DNA of 64,000 nucleotides from Warburgia ugandensis (GCA_035236585.1 CP141127.1:63593495-63657494); one strand, 5' to 3'. Counted from the stretch's first letter, positions 23,379 through 36,184 are shown. Translations and numbers: made by a program. The notes: generated by a model not told the origin, from the letters alone.

Positions 23379-26300
23379 TGTAACAATGCTAATTTTCAAT
23401 TCCATTTCATGTACTTCTATCACATTTTTAATTGAAAATGGAATGAAGAATTAAATTTTACAAAGTGAACTTTTCAAAAACTCTAAATTTCACTTTGAAA
23501 CTTCAAAATTTGAAATATATGCAACAAGAGATTTTCAACAACACTAAATTTGCATGAAACAGGGATCAAAAAGCTTTAAAATTTTACAAGGGGTGTTGAA
23601 ATTGCTATTGACATCCTTCTTCCAATTAGCTTTACCGATGACACGTGTGGGAGTCGAACTTGACACGCTAGGGGTCGAACCACCGCGTGGAGCTTCGCTC
23701 GTTGCAGTGAGTGGCTCCATGCAGCCAATGCTAGTGCATTTCCCTTCAACCCCTTCTGTTCATCTTCTTCTCCAGCGTCGATAAGGAACCACCGCGTCCT
23801 TCTCTTCCTCCATTTGTCTCTAAGGCGATAGAAAGCAATGCTGACAGAGACGACGATGACATAATCTCTCTTTTTCTCTCTTCTCTAACCCATCCCTGGC
23901 GTCCATTTTCCCCGTTCCTGATAGAAGCACACGGAAACCCATCTCCAATGACCATTAAAACGATAAGGTGGAAGGAGAAGAGAAGAGATCGGGGACCGCC
24001 ACCCCTACCTTTGTTCTCTCTGACAGGACTGAGACCTTTTCCCCATTCGTTCATCTTCCTGTCTTCTTTGGCACCAACAAGGCACCCAAAACTCCGATCC
24101 CTATTTTCTTCGGCGACTGGCCTTACTGCCGACACCAGTGCATTTCCCTTCAATCCCCTCCGATCATCTTCTTCTCTGGCGCCGATAAGGAACTCACTTC
24201 TATCTCCTCCATTTGTCTCTCTGGCGACGGGAAGTGACCCCAACAGAGACGACGACGACAAGAGAATCTCTCATTTTCTCTCTTCTCTAACCGATCAATG
24301 GCATCCATTTTCCCTGTTCCTGATAGAAGCGACCATCTAACCGACAAGTTTGGTCGAACTTTCAGTCTGATTTCAGGTGTGTGCGACATATGCCTCAAAC
24401 TCCACTGACCTGTTAGCGTGGGCAACTAATAGGGCTGGAAAATCCTCTCTCCACTACTGTAATTCCCTCCAATGCTGATCCGTCTTCCTTCCTCTTCCAT
24501 GGTGCCAGCTCCCATCTTCCTGTTCGGCACCATCGACAAAATTCGGTGATTGTAGTCTATCCACCGGTTATATTGACCCCTCAGCCCGTTGGTTGATTGG
24601 AGAAGATCCAGCAAAGACCGAGAAGGATAGTGACGCACAGCTAGGAATAGACTCATTGCAATGATCTGTTGAAGGTCCATAACTTCTAGCGACTTTCTGA
24701 GCTTAGTAGTACACTAAATTTGGTGAGATCCTTCAGATCATTGTTTTGTATAATATACGTACATGATTAACTTGAAATTTATGTTAGAAACTTACTGCAA
24801 GTGACAATAGATGTAGATCAACGAACGTTGAGATCATTCAACGATGTTAAGAATTAGTTTCCACCACATCTAAGAAGACTTGAATCGTTAATCCATAACG
24901 TTAGGTACGAAACGTATGTTAATGAACATTTAAGGTGAATGATTGTGTTAATGTGTTATTCAACGGATACTCGAATATCAAGACTCTAAACTCCTACATT
25001 TTATATGCTATCCAGGTTTTGTTGTATAGTTAGAGTTCAATCCTTGATTTTGATTTTATTTGTGGCACAGCTCTTAAAGTTAGTGGAATTGATAAGTTTG
25101 GCTTAAAACGTGGGTTTTTAGAATTTTAAGTTTCTTGCATATTTGGATTTTGAATGAGTTTTAGTTTGTTTACATGCAGTCTTGAATTGAGCACGAAAAT
25201 TTAATGTATAGTTTTAGTATGATAACATGCCAATGAATCATTATTTATTGAAAACATCTGAATTGCATTGAAATGCTTGTACGTGATTACTACATGGTTT
25301 TGATTTGATCCACGGTTTGACATGATCATGAGATTTGACCATTTTGCATGGTTTAAATTATGCATGAATGAGATTTATGCAAAGCAACTATTTATGATAC
25401 GCAGTTTGAATTCATGGATGATTAGTATGCGATTAATGAGATTAATGAGTCATATTCAGTACCAAGGTACAAAATTTATTGCCTTGTTTTTTGTGAATTT
25501 GTTTTTTATGGGTGCTTTTACTCAATGGGCATTATGTTAGGAGGATAGTAGGTTTGGCCACCCCCTTCAAAATTTTAGATACGCATAAGCATTTTGTGGT
25601 TTGGGCATCATGGGAAGGCCCAGTTGCAGTTGGTCCACACATCATACACTATGGATAGCCTCTCCGCTACCGTATCGGTGGTGAGCACTCAGACGAACTA
25701 GGTCTGGGCTACAGATGCATAGTAGTTCATGTGGTTTTGTTATGAATTTAGAGGAAGCACGGTGTTACGAGCACAGTTTAGTGATAGCACTTGTATTAAT
25801 GAGGCTGTGCTACAAGCATGACTAAGTAATAGCACTTAAGTTGATGTGGCATGATGATACCATGCTATTTTATGGTGAGTACTTATGACTAGATTGATGT
25901 GGGCCCCATGTGTAATTGGTATGACTCCATTGATGTTGAGATTGTAGGTCCATATATCCCCACAGTTGTTTAAGAAATATGATTTTCACAAGTTTGCTAT
26001 GATTTTGAACTCATGTTGGCATGCTTTATAAATAGCTTGTATTGATATAGACATGAATGCATGGTAGATTTTGAGCTCATGTGAAAAAGACATAATTGTA
26101 TTTCATCTCATGAACTTGATACAATGCTTTTATATAACTACATTTCAAGATTGTACATGATTAGGATTTTTATTTCAGGTTAGATATGTGAGTTACAAAC
26201 TCATGATTGGATTTTGAGTGTTGAGACGCTCTTGGAAACTCGTGAAATAGGGTATTCCCCCGATGATGAGATTTTACACTTATTTAAGTGTTTTACGAGC

Positions 26301-27457
26301 TTTTGACTCCTCAGATGAATTGTTACTTTCCATGGATATTTTTGTAAAGAGCATGGATTGTACTTTGATGGATTTATTACAATTTTGTACTTCAATTGTA
26401 ATTGGATGGATTGCACTTTCATGAAATTTGACTATGCTGTCATGCTTACTTGATTATGATTTTATAAAAGCATCATGCTTTCTGGAAATTGACTATAACG
26501 TATTTATGATGAGTGTTGGGACACCTTTTAGTAAGATAGGGTATCCCCCCTTGAGGTTTTACACTTATTTAAAGTGTTTTACGAGCTTTTAATGCACTGA
26601 TTTCATTTTGCTTCTACATGAAATTGTAAATGGCATGTATTGCATTGGTATGGACTTGTTGTAGGTTTCGCACTTATGTTGCACTATGATATGCTTTACT
26701 CCTTGATGAGGTTTGATCATAGTGACGAGTTCATATGATTATGATTTTTATAAAAGCATTGTATTTTTTTGTTGGAATTTGAAGCATGATATATAAATGA
26801 TTATATTACTGCACCTTGAAATGAAAATTTCATTATATTTGAAACCATAAAAACTGTAAATGAGATGTTAAGCATCTACACAAGCAATAACTTGCTTAGA
26901 TATTGAAATTGTTTACAGTATCTCAAATTTGAAGAAGTTGATCGAGTAAAGCAGTTCGAGCATGAGGAAGGTTTTCAGGTGAGGATTCGTGTAACCAAAG
27001 TACGTAATTGAGACATATACTTGGTTATTAGAATTAATGAATGGATTGTGGACTGTTTATTTGTTAATTGTCATTTTTAGAACTTATATGGATATAATGT
27101 ACATATTGGATAGGGCTGTGCATGGATGGAATTCTAGGAAAAATGGAAGTTTTCAAAACTGTTGATATTTGAAAGGTTTGAATTTGAACTTCTTATGTGT
27201 TGAATGTAATAGTGTGGAGACTGAGTATCCAAATATATTTGGATGAGCATGTGTTTGTTTATCTAGTAAAAAAATAGAGGAAACTATATTGGATTTTTGG
27301 TAGAAATGAAATGACTATTTTACTGTTAAATCCAAACATTTGTGATTAAAATGACACTCGGGTTTTGGAAAAATGTTTTCAAAAAGAAAGTTTAAAATCA
27401 GGGATCCGGACTTCAAAGAAGGTTTTAAAAATGCGTTTAAAAATCTGGGTCGTTACA
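23379..27457 (+). mobile_element. 3' LTR of the chromovirus (4.1 kb)
   Basis: The LTR has ends TGTAAC...GTTACA. Its last 985 bp match the truncated 5' LTR. About 23630-24680 is GC-rich and contains a tandem duplication. At 26240-26600 a 'gggtat.cccc..gaggttttacacttatttaa' module occurs twice. Several long open frames in the GC-rich part (for example 23746-24425, both strands) resemble no protein and vanish in homologous copies. Confidence 0.85.
23733..24340. repeat. Tandem duplication inside the chromovirus LTR, period about 400 bp
   Basis: The segment 'cccctt...tcatcttcttctc..gcg.cgataaggaac' at about 23748 recurs at 24157. 'ctccatttgtctct' at 23808 recurs at 24207. 'acagagacgacga' at 23847 recurs at 24243. 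'ttccctgttcctgatagaagc' at 24309 matches a variant at 23909. Confidence 0.75.
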
Positions 27458-28769
27458 GAACAGCATCAATCTGTCTGGTGAAGGGATTTATTTCTTAAGT
27501 ACAAACTGCTAGAAAGACATTGAGTAACGTTTTATGTTCTTGAGGAACATTTTAATTTCCCTTTCTTCAATTCTTCTTGACCCTGCTGAACCTCAACCCT
27601 TGATCTTAACTCCCAAAACCTCTTGAATTTGTCCTACTTGTGTCAGTGGTTGGAGCATTGCTGTCATCTAGATCGTCATCTTGACTGCCTAGGCTCCTAG
27701 CTTGGAATGTGCAAAAGTTTTCTTCTTTTAGAATGGATTACATCCATGTGAGGAGTCAAATATGATGCTTCAGGTCTACGAGGGAACCCAGATGATATGT
27801 TGTAATTTACTTTGTCACAAGTTACACCCAATCGAGGATTTGGTTGTGAACTATTGTTTGTCAACGACGCAAGATTATAGGGCATCCTAAATCGACCTCC
27901 AACTACATTCTATTGACAAGTTTCATGGAATTGGAAATTTTTGTACTCCCAGCATAAATGAGCACTATATCTAGTTTTCCTTGCGTCTTTGAGGTATGGT
28001 AAGTAGACGGTTTTCGCACTTATTTGTTAAGTCTCCAACTCTTTGCATATATAATGCTTCAGGGTGTTGCTTTCATTTTCTCAATCACTTTCAATTTCTA
28101 ACAGCACTGCTAAAAATTGGCATTGGATGACAACTGATCTCACACCATATCTAATCCCCACGCTGAAATTGTCTAGCCGCACACTTTTGCTCTTTAGAGT
28201 TCAACGATAAAGTTGAGATTTTATCTGTGTGCCCCAAATGATTGTGACCAATCTAACTTGGCCACCAAGTCTGGCTCTTTACCATGCTTCCGACTTCGCA
28301 TTGAACTCTAACACGGTCCCTGTCACAGTTAGTTCTGCTAATCTATCTGTACATTGTGGTGGTGCTGGAACTTGGTAAACAAGAAAAACAGAGCAGAGCT
28401 GAAACAGGCAAATAAAATAATGGGATCATTTTACTCTTTTTGTTGACCTTCCATCTCATTAGCTTATTGCATTTGCATGCAGTTGAATTGCTTACATGTG
28501 CAACTTTATGTTGGTCGATGACCAAAAACTAGCTTATTAGACTGGTTGCTGTTGAAGTGGAGAATAATCGATCAAATCATTTGTGCAATAATTAAACAAC
28601 AAAAATATTAATAATCCATGATGAAACAGTGCTTTTCTTATGTAGTTCCATCAAGAACTTAAGTCTAAAAATAGCAGAATACCGATCCATAGATCTGTCA
28701 ATTATATTATTAGACTTTTGATCCTTACTTCAAAGATTATAAGCTAAAGGATATGAATCACAGCCGTGG
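27458..28769 (-). other. Unidentified stretch with weak gene-like signal on the minus strand
   Basis: Between two LTR elements, the minus strand has a 62-codon frame (27885-27697). It contains NPRLGVTCDKVN and FPRRPEASYLTPHMDV, a composition less biased than the surrounding TE sequence. The frame stays open upstream to about 27950, and shorter open pieces continue to about 28330. I do not recognise a family. It may be one or more exons of a decayed gene or a captured fragment. It could also be chance, since no splice pattern is convincing. Confidence 0.2.
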
Positions 28770-29379
28770 TGTTGATTTATTTTACTGCAAGTACACTGGT
28801 TATTGTAGTATAGTTAATGCAAGTACCGGTCGATCTCATGGGGACTCGACTTAAAAATATCGAGTTTAAATAAAATTTAATTGTCTAAAAATCAAAGAAA
28901 ATAATAGGAATAAACTAACAGCAAAATAAAAATTCAGATTAATTTAAATGATGTAAATTACAAAATTTCTAGTTCTAAAAGGATAGAAAATTAAACTGAA
29001 TTGAAAGCCTTAGATTACATAGTCCACGAATAAGCAGAACAGGGATAAAGAAAAACTGGAATAGAATAGGACACAGATGGCATTAAAATCAGGGATATAG
29101 AAGGAATTTTATTTATTTTCCTTAGGGCAAAAATGGACTTTTGATGGAATTCTGGTTTTAAACGAAAACTGAGGATTGCCGAAGAACAAAGTCGGAGATT
29201 GGTGAATCAAGGGGGGAGAAGAGAGGAGATGGAGGAAAAGCATGGGAAAGAAAGAGGTGGAAGATCGGGAAAGATTGGTGGGTCTGGAAATTCCAGTTTC
29301 CAAAGAGAAATAGATAGAGAAAAATAGAAGGTCAACTGACTGCTGTGCAGTTGCCGACGATGATGAAGAGAAAATGAAA

Positions 29380-29381
<2 letters not shown>

Positions 29382-29410
<29 letters not shown>
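29382..29410 (+). repeat. (AG)n microsatellite, short
   Basis: This dinucleotide run is present in the 3' LTR and absent from the equivalent place in the 5' LTR (about 39210). Confidence 0.9.
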
Positions 29411-29729
29411 GTGCAAGCTAGTGGAGGAGAGAACAGGGCTAGGAACAGATGCTGGCTGGTTAGGCGTGGTGCGTGATACAGCAAAGAAGGGGTAGACTCC
29501 GTGCTTTGTGCTCAAAACAGAGAAGGAAGAGGGCAAAGCCATTGGGGTGTGAGAGAAGCAGGCCATTGTAGGCGGTGATGCTGGCCAATTCAGGCAAGAG
29601 GCAAAGAAGGGAGATGGTGTGCAATGATATCGATAGGCAGAGAGGAGAGAGTGAGGAAGGAGAGAACACAAGGGAGAAGAAAGAGAGAGAGAGGAAACGA
29701 GAGAAAGAAAAGAGATGGGTGGTGACGTC

Positions 29730-29855
<126 letters not shown>

Positions 29856-31341
29856 AATGACTGGGTCCTCCAGCGACTATCTCCTCGGGTTCTCTTGGGG
29901 CCGACCGGTGGTGGAGATGGGGTGCGGAGGAAGATGAAGTAAGGAGGGAGAAATAGAGAAAGAGGAGCAGAGGAAAAGAGGAAAAGAGATGGGTGACTAG
30001 TGAGGTTGGGCAAAGATGAGGAGTGGTGTGGACAGGGTTGTATGGGTGTGGTGGAGAGGAAGACAGAGGTGAGAGAGAGAGAGAGAGAGGGAAGAAGGAA
30101 GGCTGGATTGGAGAATGAAAGAGAGAAAGATAAGAGAGAGTGGTTAAGGGGTGACAAGGAGTTCCGATTTCTAGACTGGAAACTAAGAAAAAGAACAGAG
30201 AAAGGAAGAGGACAAGAGAGTCAGAGGGAATCAGAGAGATGAAGAGGGAGATAGAGTAAGAAGAGGAAAGGAGGAACCGGCCAGTGCAGTGGAGTGGAGA
30301 CTGGTTGGTGATGGGAGGGGAGTGATAAGGGAAAGATAGAGGGGAGAGAAGAAGGGTGCGACTGGGCAGAGCTGGTGAAGAGGGAGAAAGGAGGAGGAAC
30401 GAGATAGAACCAATGCTGGGTCTGGGAAGTTCCTGTTTCCTATTGGAAACCAAGAGAAGAAAAGAAGGGAAAAAGAAATGAATAGAGGGGGAAAGAGAGA
30501 GTGAATGACAGAGAAAAAGAGAAAGGGAGAGTGAGAGGCAAATTTGCCCAGTACGATGCAATTTAGCACTGTATGGGGATTCTAATAGAGATGAAAAAAA
30601 TGAGGGAGAGAGAGTGAGATAGAGAGATGAGGGAGACGAGAGATAAAGGAGAGGGTGTGGGAGTGTCGGGATTTGACTGTGAGAAAGAGAATGGAGAGAG
30701 AAGGGAGAAGTGGGAAAGGAGAAGAAAAGGGGGTGTGACGAGTTGGACTGGGAAATGGGAAAGAGAAAGAGAAAGAAAGGAGAAGAGGGAGATGTAGGAG
30801 AGAGTAAGAGAAGAGGGAGAGTTCAGGAAAGAAAGTAAAGAGGAGAGGGGAGGAATGTGGAGAAGGAAAAAAATAAAGAGAGGGGGGATAGATCTACCAA
30901 CAGCCCAACCTTGCAAAAAATTTGCAAAAACTCCTTATTGTTTAGATGTCGTCTCTTTTTATAGATCTTTCAGGGGAGTGTGATTTTATTTAAACTCCTA
31001 TTCTTCTTCCTTATCCATCTAGGTTTCCTAGTGATCTTCAAATTCTTCTTTTCTAGGAAGCTTCCACATCTTGATCTAATCCATTTGACTTGATCTGGAT
31101 CATCCAATTTTGATTTGATTAACTACAACACACAGGCCAAAAATTAGAATCATCTAAACTATTCATTACACCTCTTATTAGCTCTGATGATCATCTGACC
31201 GTTAAATTTTGCAATTCAACGATTGGGTGGTCAATTAGAGCTAAAATAAAATATTTTATGTAAAATCTTAAAATTGATTGGTTAGATGATCTAATTAGGT
31301 GCTAAATTAATGGTATTTTGGCCATAATTGAACACTTAACA

Positions 31342-31356
31342 CACCCCCAACCAACA
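31342..31356 (-). other. Polypurine tract of the Athila-like element
   Basis: The + strand reads cacccccaaccaac directly after the LTR. On the minus strand this is a G-rich tract ending at the LTR's TG. Confidence 0.8.
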
Positions 31357-33846
31357 TTTTTGCTAGTCCCTAGCAAAAGATGCAAAAAACCAAATCATAG
31401 AATTTCAAAATTTTATTTTTTAGGTCAATTCCACTTTTTCCTTAGAGAATTATCTTCAATAAATCTATCAACTTTAGCAAATTAATAAAAGTGAATGAAG
31501 AATTCAAAACCCTACCCACATGCTAACAACATTCCATTTGAGCTTAGATTTCAAAGTGAGTGAGTGTGTGTACAGTCTACATATAGTATAATCTTTATCT
31601 CTAAGTAGACTTCTAACTTTTGAACTTTGTCTGAAATAAGTTTTGACTTCAATCCTCACTAATAGACATACACTGAGAAATAAAATCTCTCAGATAGAGG
31701 GTTCAAATCATATCTTTCTTAAATATGTGAGTGGAGTCAATAAAAGTAAATTTATCTCGCATATACTCATGAAGTAATAGGAGTTACTAAGGAAGTTAGT
31801 TTTGATCCTTTTAGAATGGATGCCATTACCTTTGAATAGTTAGAAATATTACTCTTTTAGATCCTATCCATTCATTTCCTCATCAAGACTATATTTCTCC
31901 TAGAATCAATAGGTCTTTATTTGGGACAAAATGTAAGCTTAGGACAGGGTACCAAAGAAAGGGTATAAAGGGTAATCAAAATTTCTTCAAAAATAAGTAG
32001 AGGTCTTCTAAAGTTGACAATTCTTCTTTACTTTATTTGTACTAAAGTGAATATTTCTAATTCTTCTTTTTTCACTTTTCATTGCATTCTTAAAACTTTT
32101 TCTTTTCGGCACTTTTTTTTTTTTACAAGTTTTGAAGAACATTTCTTTTCTTGATATTTACTTTTCTACTTTCATTGCAACTAAAAAGGAATTTCTTCAT
32201 TCATCTCTAACTTGTTTTTCTAAAGAAAATAGGTAATGGATATATATTTTATACTGGGTAATACGAGTAAAAGTAATTTGGGTGAAAAAAGAAAAGGCTT
32301 ATATGAAAGGCTCAAATTTGCTAACTAGTGTTAAAAATATTTTGTTTTTTGGTATACTTTATGTCTCTAGGTTAATGATAAGGATAGCCTAAATAATTTT
32401 CTAAGTTTCTTATAATCTATCAAATTCAATGAACTTTTAGAATTTTAAAGGTAGTACTCTAATAATTTAGGTTTTTGGCCAAATTTAAGATTTTGATAGG
32501 ATCAAATTTGCTTTAAGCATGTTGAAGAAAATTGAGAGCATTTATAACCTCTCAAAAAGAATGAATGGCTCTAAAACTCACTTAGGCTATAGGTCTCCAC
32601 TAAATTTCTTCAAGATTTCTAAGTTATAGCTATTTATCAATCTAGACTATGTATATGTAATTGCACGTACAGATGTGATTTGAAATTTAGCTTTCATGGA
32701 ATATTTTAGAAAATGAGTAAAATAATGAATTAATTATGTTCAATTACATTAATAAGCTAAAGTTAACTAGATTATACTTCAGAAAAATCCAATTGTCGTC
32801 ATAGTGTGGGAATTGAACTAAAATTTTATAATTTTATAATTTTTTCCTAAAAACCTAAAAAAATACTAGAATTTGCTAGAATTCTACACCCCCAACCTGA
32901 AAGAAACATTGTCCTCAATGTTTAAAAAGTGGGACCTAAAATGAATATGGGTGATGGAGAAACTATGAAATTTTCTACAAAACTCTAGGTTACCTCCCAG
33001 TGAGCTCTAAGTATAATGTCTTCAGCCATACATATCCTAATATACCATAATCTAGACCTAATTGGTATTGAGTTTTCCTAATTTTAACAATAAAATGGCA
33101 AGATTTCTCATGCCACTTCCGAATCTCGTGATAGTCTATATATTTTATTCACCCTGAAATTTGTGATGATGGTAACATTATGACATAGTAGACCACCATG
33201 ATTGTAAATTGAGTGGGACCACTTTGATGATCCCTATCTTCAAAATTTCTCGATAGTCAATATAATTTCTCCACCTTGAAAATTTAGGTGATGGTATTAT
33301 TATGACTATGTGAACCGCCATGAATTTAAATTATGTTGAACCGTATGGAAGTGGATAGTCCTTTTCTTGACCAAATTTAAGGATAATAACGACCATCGTA
33401 TTCCATGTATTTTCTCTATTTCCCTTACATTGTCCTGAAATTGGAGTATAAGTTGACTCTGCCCTTGCCAAAAAGGTTGTTCTTGTATTGATGGAGGAGG
33501 AAACATGACTTTTCTTAAACCCTGATTATCTTCTATTGTGTACCTTAGAGTTGGTTAATGTAGGGCTAGTACATCAATGGAGTCTTTCTCTTCCTATTCT
33601 ACAGATTCATGTCAGATTTCAGGTGGGCTTAAATTCTTATCTAATGATTGTTCAAATAAAGTCTATAAGTCCCATTTAGGTACATCTTCTACATTACAAG
33701 GTTTAATTAGAATTTTAGGCTTTGTAAGATACTCTACTGATGATGGAAGGTGAGTGGATTCACTTGATGGATGTTCCTCAAAATAGGTTTCCATTAATCT
33801 GTATCAATAGGGGGCACAGAATCAAGGAGGGCATTGACTTCCTCTA
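31357..33846 (-). mobile_element. 3' UTR of the Athila-like element
   Basis: About 2.5 kb of AT-rich sequence lies between the protease end and the polypurine tract. No open frame resembles pol. Blocks at 31480-31900 recur in the + strand element at 1-761. The region where RT, RNase H and integrase would sit is simply absent. Confidence 0.65.
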
Positions 33847-34060
33847 TTAATGCATCCTCATTAAACTCATTAAAATGGGCCAAACAGGCCTCAAGTTGGT
33901 CCGAAAATGATCTTGCATGATTGAATTTATCATATTGAAACAATGCAAGTCATTTATGGGTTCTCTAAGTTGCTTATAGATATCGAAAATGTTCAATTGT
34001 ATTGTCATGTTGCCAAATGAAAGCTTCATGACACCATTTCTGTAGTTTATTAAGGCATTG
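33847..34060 (-). pseudogene. C-terminal half of the Athila-like protease region
   Basis: The minus strand encodes NALINYRNGVMKLSFGNMTI followed by QLNIFDIYKQLREP, which matches the segment after the retropepsin fold in Athila/Tat polyproteins (N-A-x-I-N-C-R-x-G-x-M-x-L-S-F-G-N-M-T). The frame stays open for about 70 codons to 33847 and is cut off upstream by the LINE at 34077. Reading on in the same frame through the LINE gives a spurious long ORF made of antisense LINE sequence. Confidence 0.78.
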
Positions 34061-34076
34061 GATGTATCCAAGAATA

Positions 34077-35122
34077 AGGGCGTTCCCCATAAGATTCGCA
34101 TCGCTACATGGAATATAGGGACATTGACAGGTAAGAGTTTGGAGTTAGTAGACACGATAAAACGTAGGAGAGTCAACATCGCTTGTATCCAAGAAACCAA
34201 GTGGAAAGGGGCTAAAGCTAGAGAAATAGATGGGTATAAATTATGGTACGTAGGAAAGGAAAATAATAGAAATGGCGTAGGAATAATAGTGGATAAGGAA
34301 TTAAAGGATAAAGTTGTGGACGTTAAAAGAATCAGTGATAGAATAATAATAATAAAAATGATTCTAGGAGAGCAGATTATAAATATTATAAGTGCATATG
34401 CACCACAAGTAGGGCTACAAGATATAATTAAGAGACAGTTTTGGGAAGATATGGAGGGAGTCATGCAAGAAATTCCCAACACTGAGGGTATATTTATAGG
34501 AGCAGACTTAAATGGCCATGTAGGAAAAGATAAGGAAGGATACTTAAATGACCACTTCCGATACTTAGGATCATTGATCCATGAGAGTGGAGAGATTGAG
34601 AGGGAGGTTACCCAGAGAATCCAAGCGGGTTGGAACAAATGGAGATGTGCATCGGGGGTTTTATGTGATCGGCGGGTGCCACTCAAACTAAAGGGAAAAT
34701 TCTATAGGATGGCTATAAGGCCGGCCATGCTCTATGGATCAGAGTGTTGGGCAGTTAAGGAACATCATACTCATAGGCTGAGTGTTGCAGAAATGAGGAT
34801 GTTGAGATGGATGAGTGGTAAGACAAGAAAGGATAGAATTAGAAATGAAAATATTAGAAGAAATTTAGGGATAGCACCAATAGGTAACAAGATGAGGGAG
34901 ATTAGACTTAGATGGTTTGGACATGTTCAAAGGAGGCCAACAACGGCACCAGTTAGAAGGAGTGAGGCAATACAAGTTGAAGGTTCTAAAAGGGCAAGGG
35001 GAAGGCCCAAAAGAACGTGGATAGAAGTGGTGAGGAAAGATTTAAAAACTTTGGGACTAAATGAAGCCATGGTATTTAATAGAGTGGAATGGAGGAATAA
35101 GATTCATGTGGCCGACCCCTAA
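34077..35122 (+). pseudogene. Fused endonuclease N-part and RT C-terminal tail of an RTE LINE
   Basis: One uninterrupted frame of about 348 codons runs from the 5' junction to TAA at 35120-35122. Its first half is an exonuclease-endonuclease-phosphatase domain. Visible are TWNIGTL (Asn), IQETKW (Glu), SAYAPQ and GADLNGHVG (Asp, Asn). From about DHFRYLGS onward it is the C-terminal RTE tail, with ML-YGSECW and KTRKDRIRNE segments and a basic end. The endonuclease's SDH-type C-terminal motif and the whole RT core with its YxDD box are missing. No ATG opens the frame inside the insert; upstream in-frame codons come from the target site. It is not an autonomous gene. Whether the frame is open by recency or by selection cannot be told. 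Confidence 0.85.
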
Positions 35123-35155
35123 TTGGGATAAGGTCTTGATGATGATGATGATGAT
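34077..35155 (+). mobile_element. RTE-type LINE, internally deleted, with 16-bp target duplication
   Basis: The insertion is flanked by GATGTATCCAAGAATA at 34061-34076 and 35156-35171. It ends in a (GAT)n tail (35138-35155) after 'ccctaattgggataaggtcttgat', a terminus typical of plant RTE elements. Both ends therefore behave as one target-primed insertion. It carries the start of the endonuclease domain and the end of the RT ORF only, about 1.1 kb against more than 3 kb for an autonomous copy. It inserted antisense to the host element's protease gene. Confidence 0.9.
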
Positions 35156-35171
35156 GATGTATCCAAGAATA

Positions 35172-35470
35172 GATGCCCAAGGATGACAGGAATTTCTTGT
35201 TGCTCATTCAACACTGGTTGTGTGCCCAAAACTAAGAAATCAACTGGTAAAAAGAATTGTTCTATTTGGACTAACAATCCTCTATTATGCCCCTAGGTAT
35301 TATTACTGATCTATCAGCTAGTTGAAGAGTAGTGGATGTTGGCTTGAGGTCTCTTAGTTCTAACTAGACATAGACTGTATATGGTAACAAATTAACACTA
35401 GATCCAAGATCTAAGCCAATGATGCAAGTGAGAGTAAGGCAACCTGGATCCTTGTATTTCTGGGGTGTGT
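35172..35470 (-). pseudogene. N-terminal half of the Athila-like protease
   Basis: On the minus strand the frame reads CIIGLDLGSSVNLLPYTVYV, equivalent to the D-L-G-A-S-V-N-L-M-P-x-S-V-Y active-site segment of Athila/Tat retropepsin, with the Asp kept. It continues LELRDLKPTSTTLQLADRS and, after a frameshift near 35285, LVQIEQFFLPVDFLVLGTQP and PVILGHLFLDTS. There the LINE interrupts it. One stop lies after the active site (TVYV*). Together with 33847-34060 this is one protease region. Confidence 0.8.
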
Positions 35471-36184
35471 GGTACTGAAGAATTGAACTTGTTCATTCAC
35501 AAATGCCTTCTTTTGCACATTCAATTTCCTTTTGATTGTGCATAAATCCTTTAAAATTTTGCCATATAATGGGATTTGTTTTATTGCGTCTAAGATCGGT
35601 ATGTTGATCTTAACTTCTTGAATATCTCCATAATCTCATCATTAGTGGTACTTTTTGTGACTTGTCGCAACCTTTGAGGAAATGGAGCAGGGAATGGACA
35701 TGGCTCAATAGGTAGAGTGGGATCCCTTTCTTTAGATTTTTCTTTATTTTTAGTGGTTTTTTCTACCTTATCAATCTTTTAAGACTCATCTTTCTCAATT
35801 ATTTTACCACTCCTAATAATGGTGACAGTTTTAGTCTCTTCCATGATAGAGCTTGATGATGCATTGATGTAGTTTCGCTAACCACATGCGGACCCTTAAG
35901 CTTTGCTTGTGGTTGAGTTGAAAATTTTTCTTTTTTCATATTTTGTATCATTTAACTCATCATATTTTTTAATTCAGTCATAGATTGGTTGGTTTGTTTT
36001 ATTTGACTTTCCAATTAAGAAATTTTCTTCTCCTGGTTTTAAGTAAGTTGATTATCCTTTACATGCCTTTTGAGTGGGGACAAGTAAGGTCCAGAAGAAG
36101 GAGGTTGATGAGTTTGGTATGGGGGTAGAGCAAGTAGTCCTTGGTTTGGTTGTTGATGCTGGTATGGGCCTAGTTATGAGACAT

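Larger units (their letters stand above)
19614..27457 (+). mobile_element. Defective Tekay/Del-like chromovirus (Ty3-gypsy)
   Basis: The element has a truncated 5' LTR (19614-20658), a tRNA-iMet primer site, gag zinc-knuckle and protease remnants, a 45-bp minisatellite, integrase end plus chromodomain remnant, a polypurine tract and a full 4.1-kb 3' LTR. Reverse transcriptase, RNase H and the integrase core are absent. The internal region is only about 2.7 kb, against 5 kb or more in intact family members. It is therefore dead or a non-autonomous derivative. Its 5' target-duplication copy cannot be tested because the left LTR is cut; the right flank starts gaaca. Confidence 0.8.

Noticed and set aside
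23746-24425. Frames of 91-171 codons in the GC-rich part of the chromovirus LTR
   Set aside because: They occur on both strands over the same bases and sit in a tandem duplication within an LTR. No domain is visible.
33847-34686. A 279-codon minus-strand frame
   Set aside because: Only the last 70 or so codons are real (Athila-like protease end). The rest is antisense of the inserted RTE LINE.
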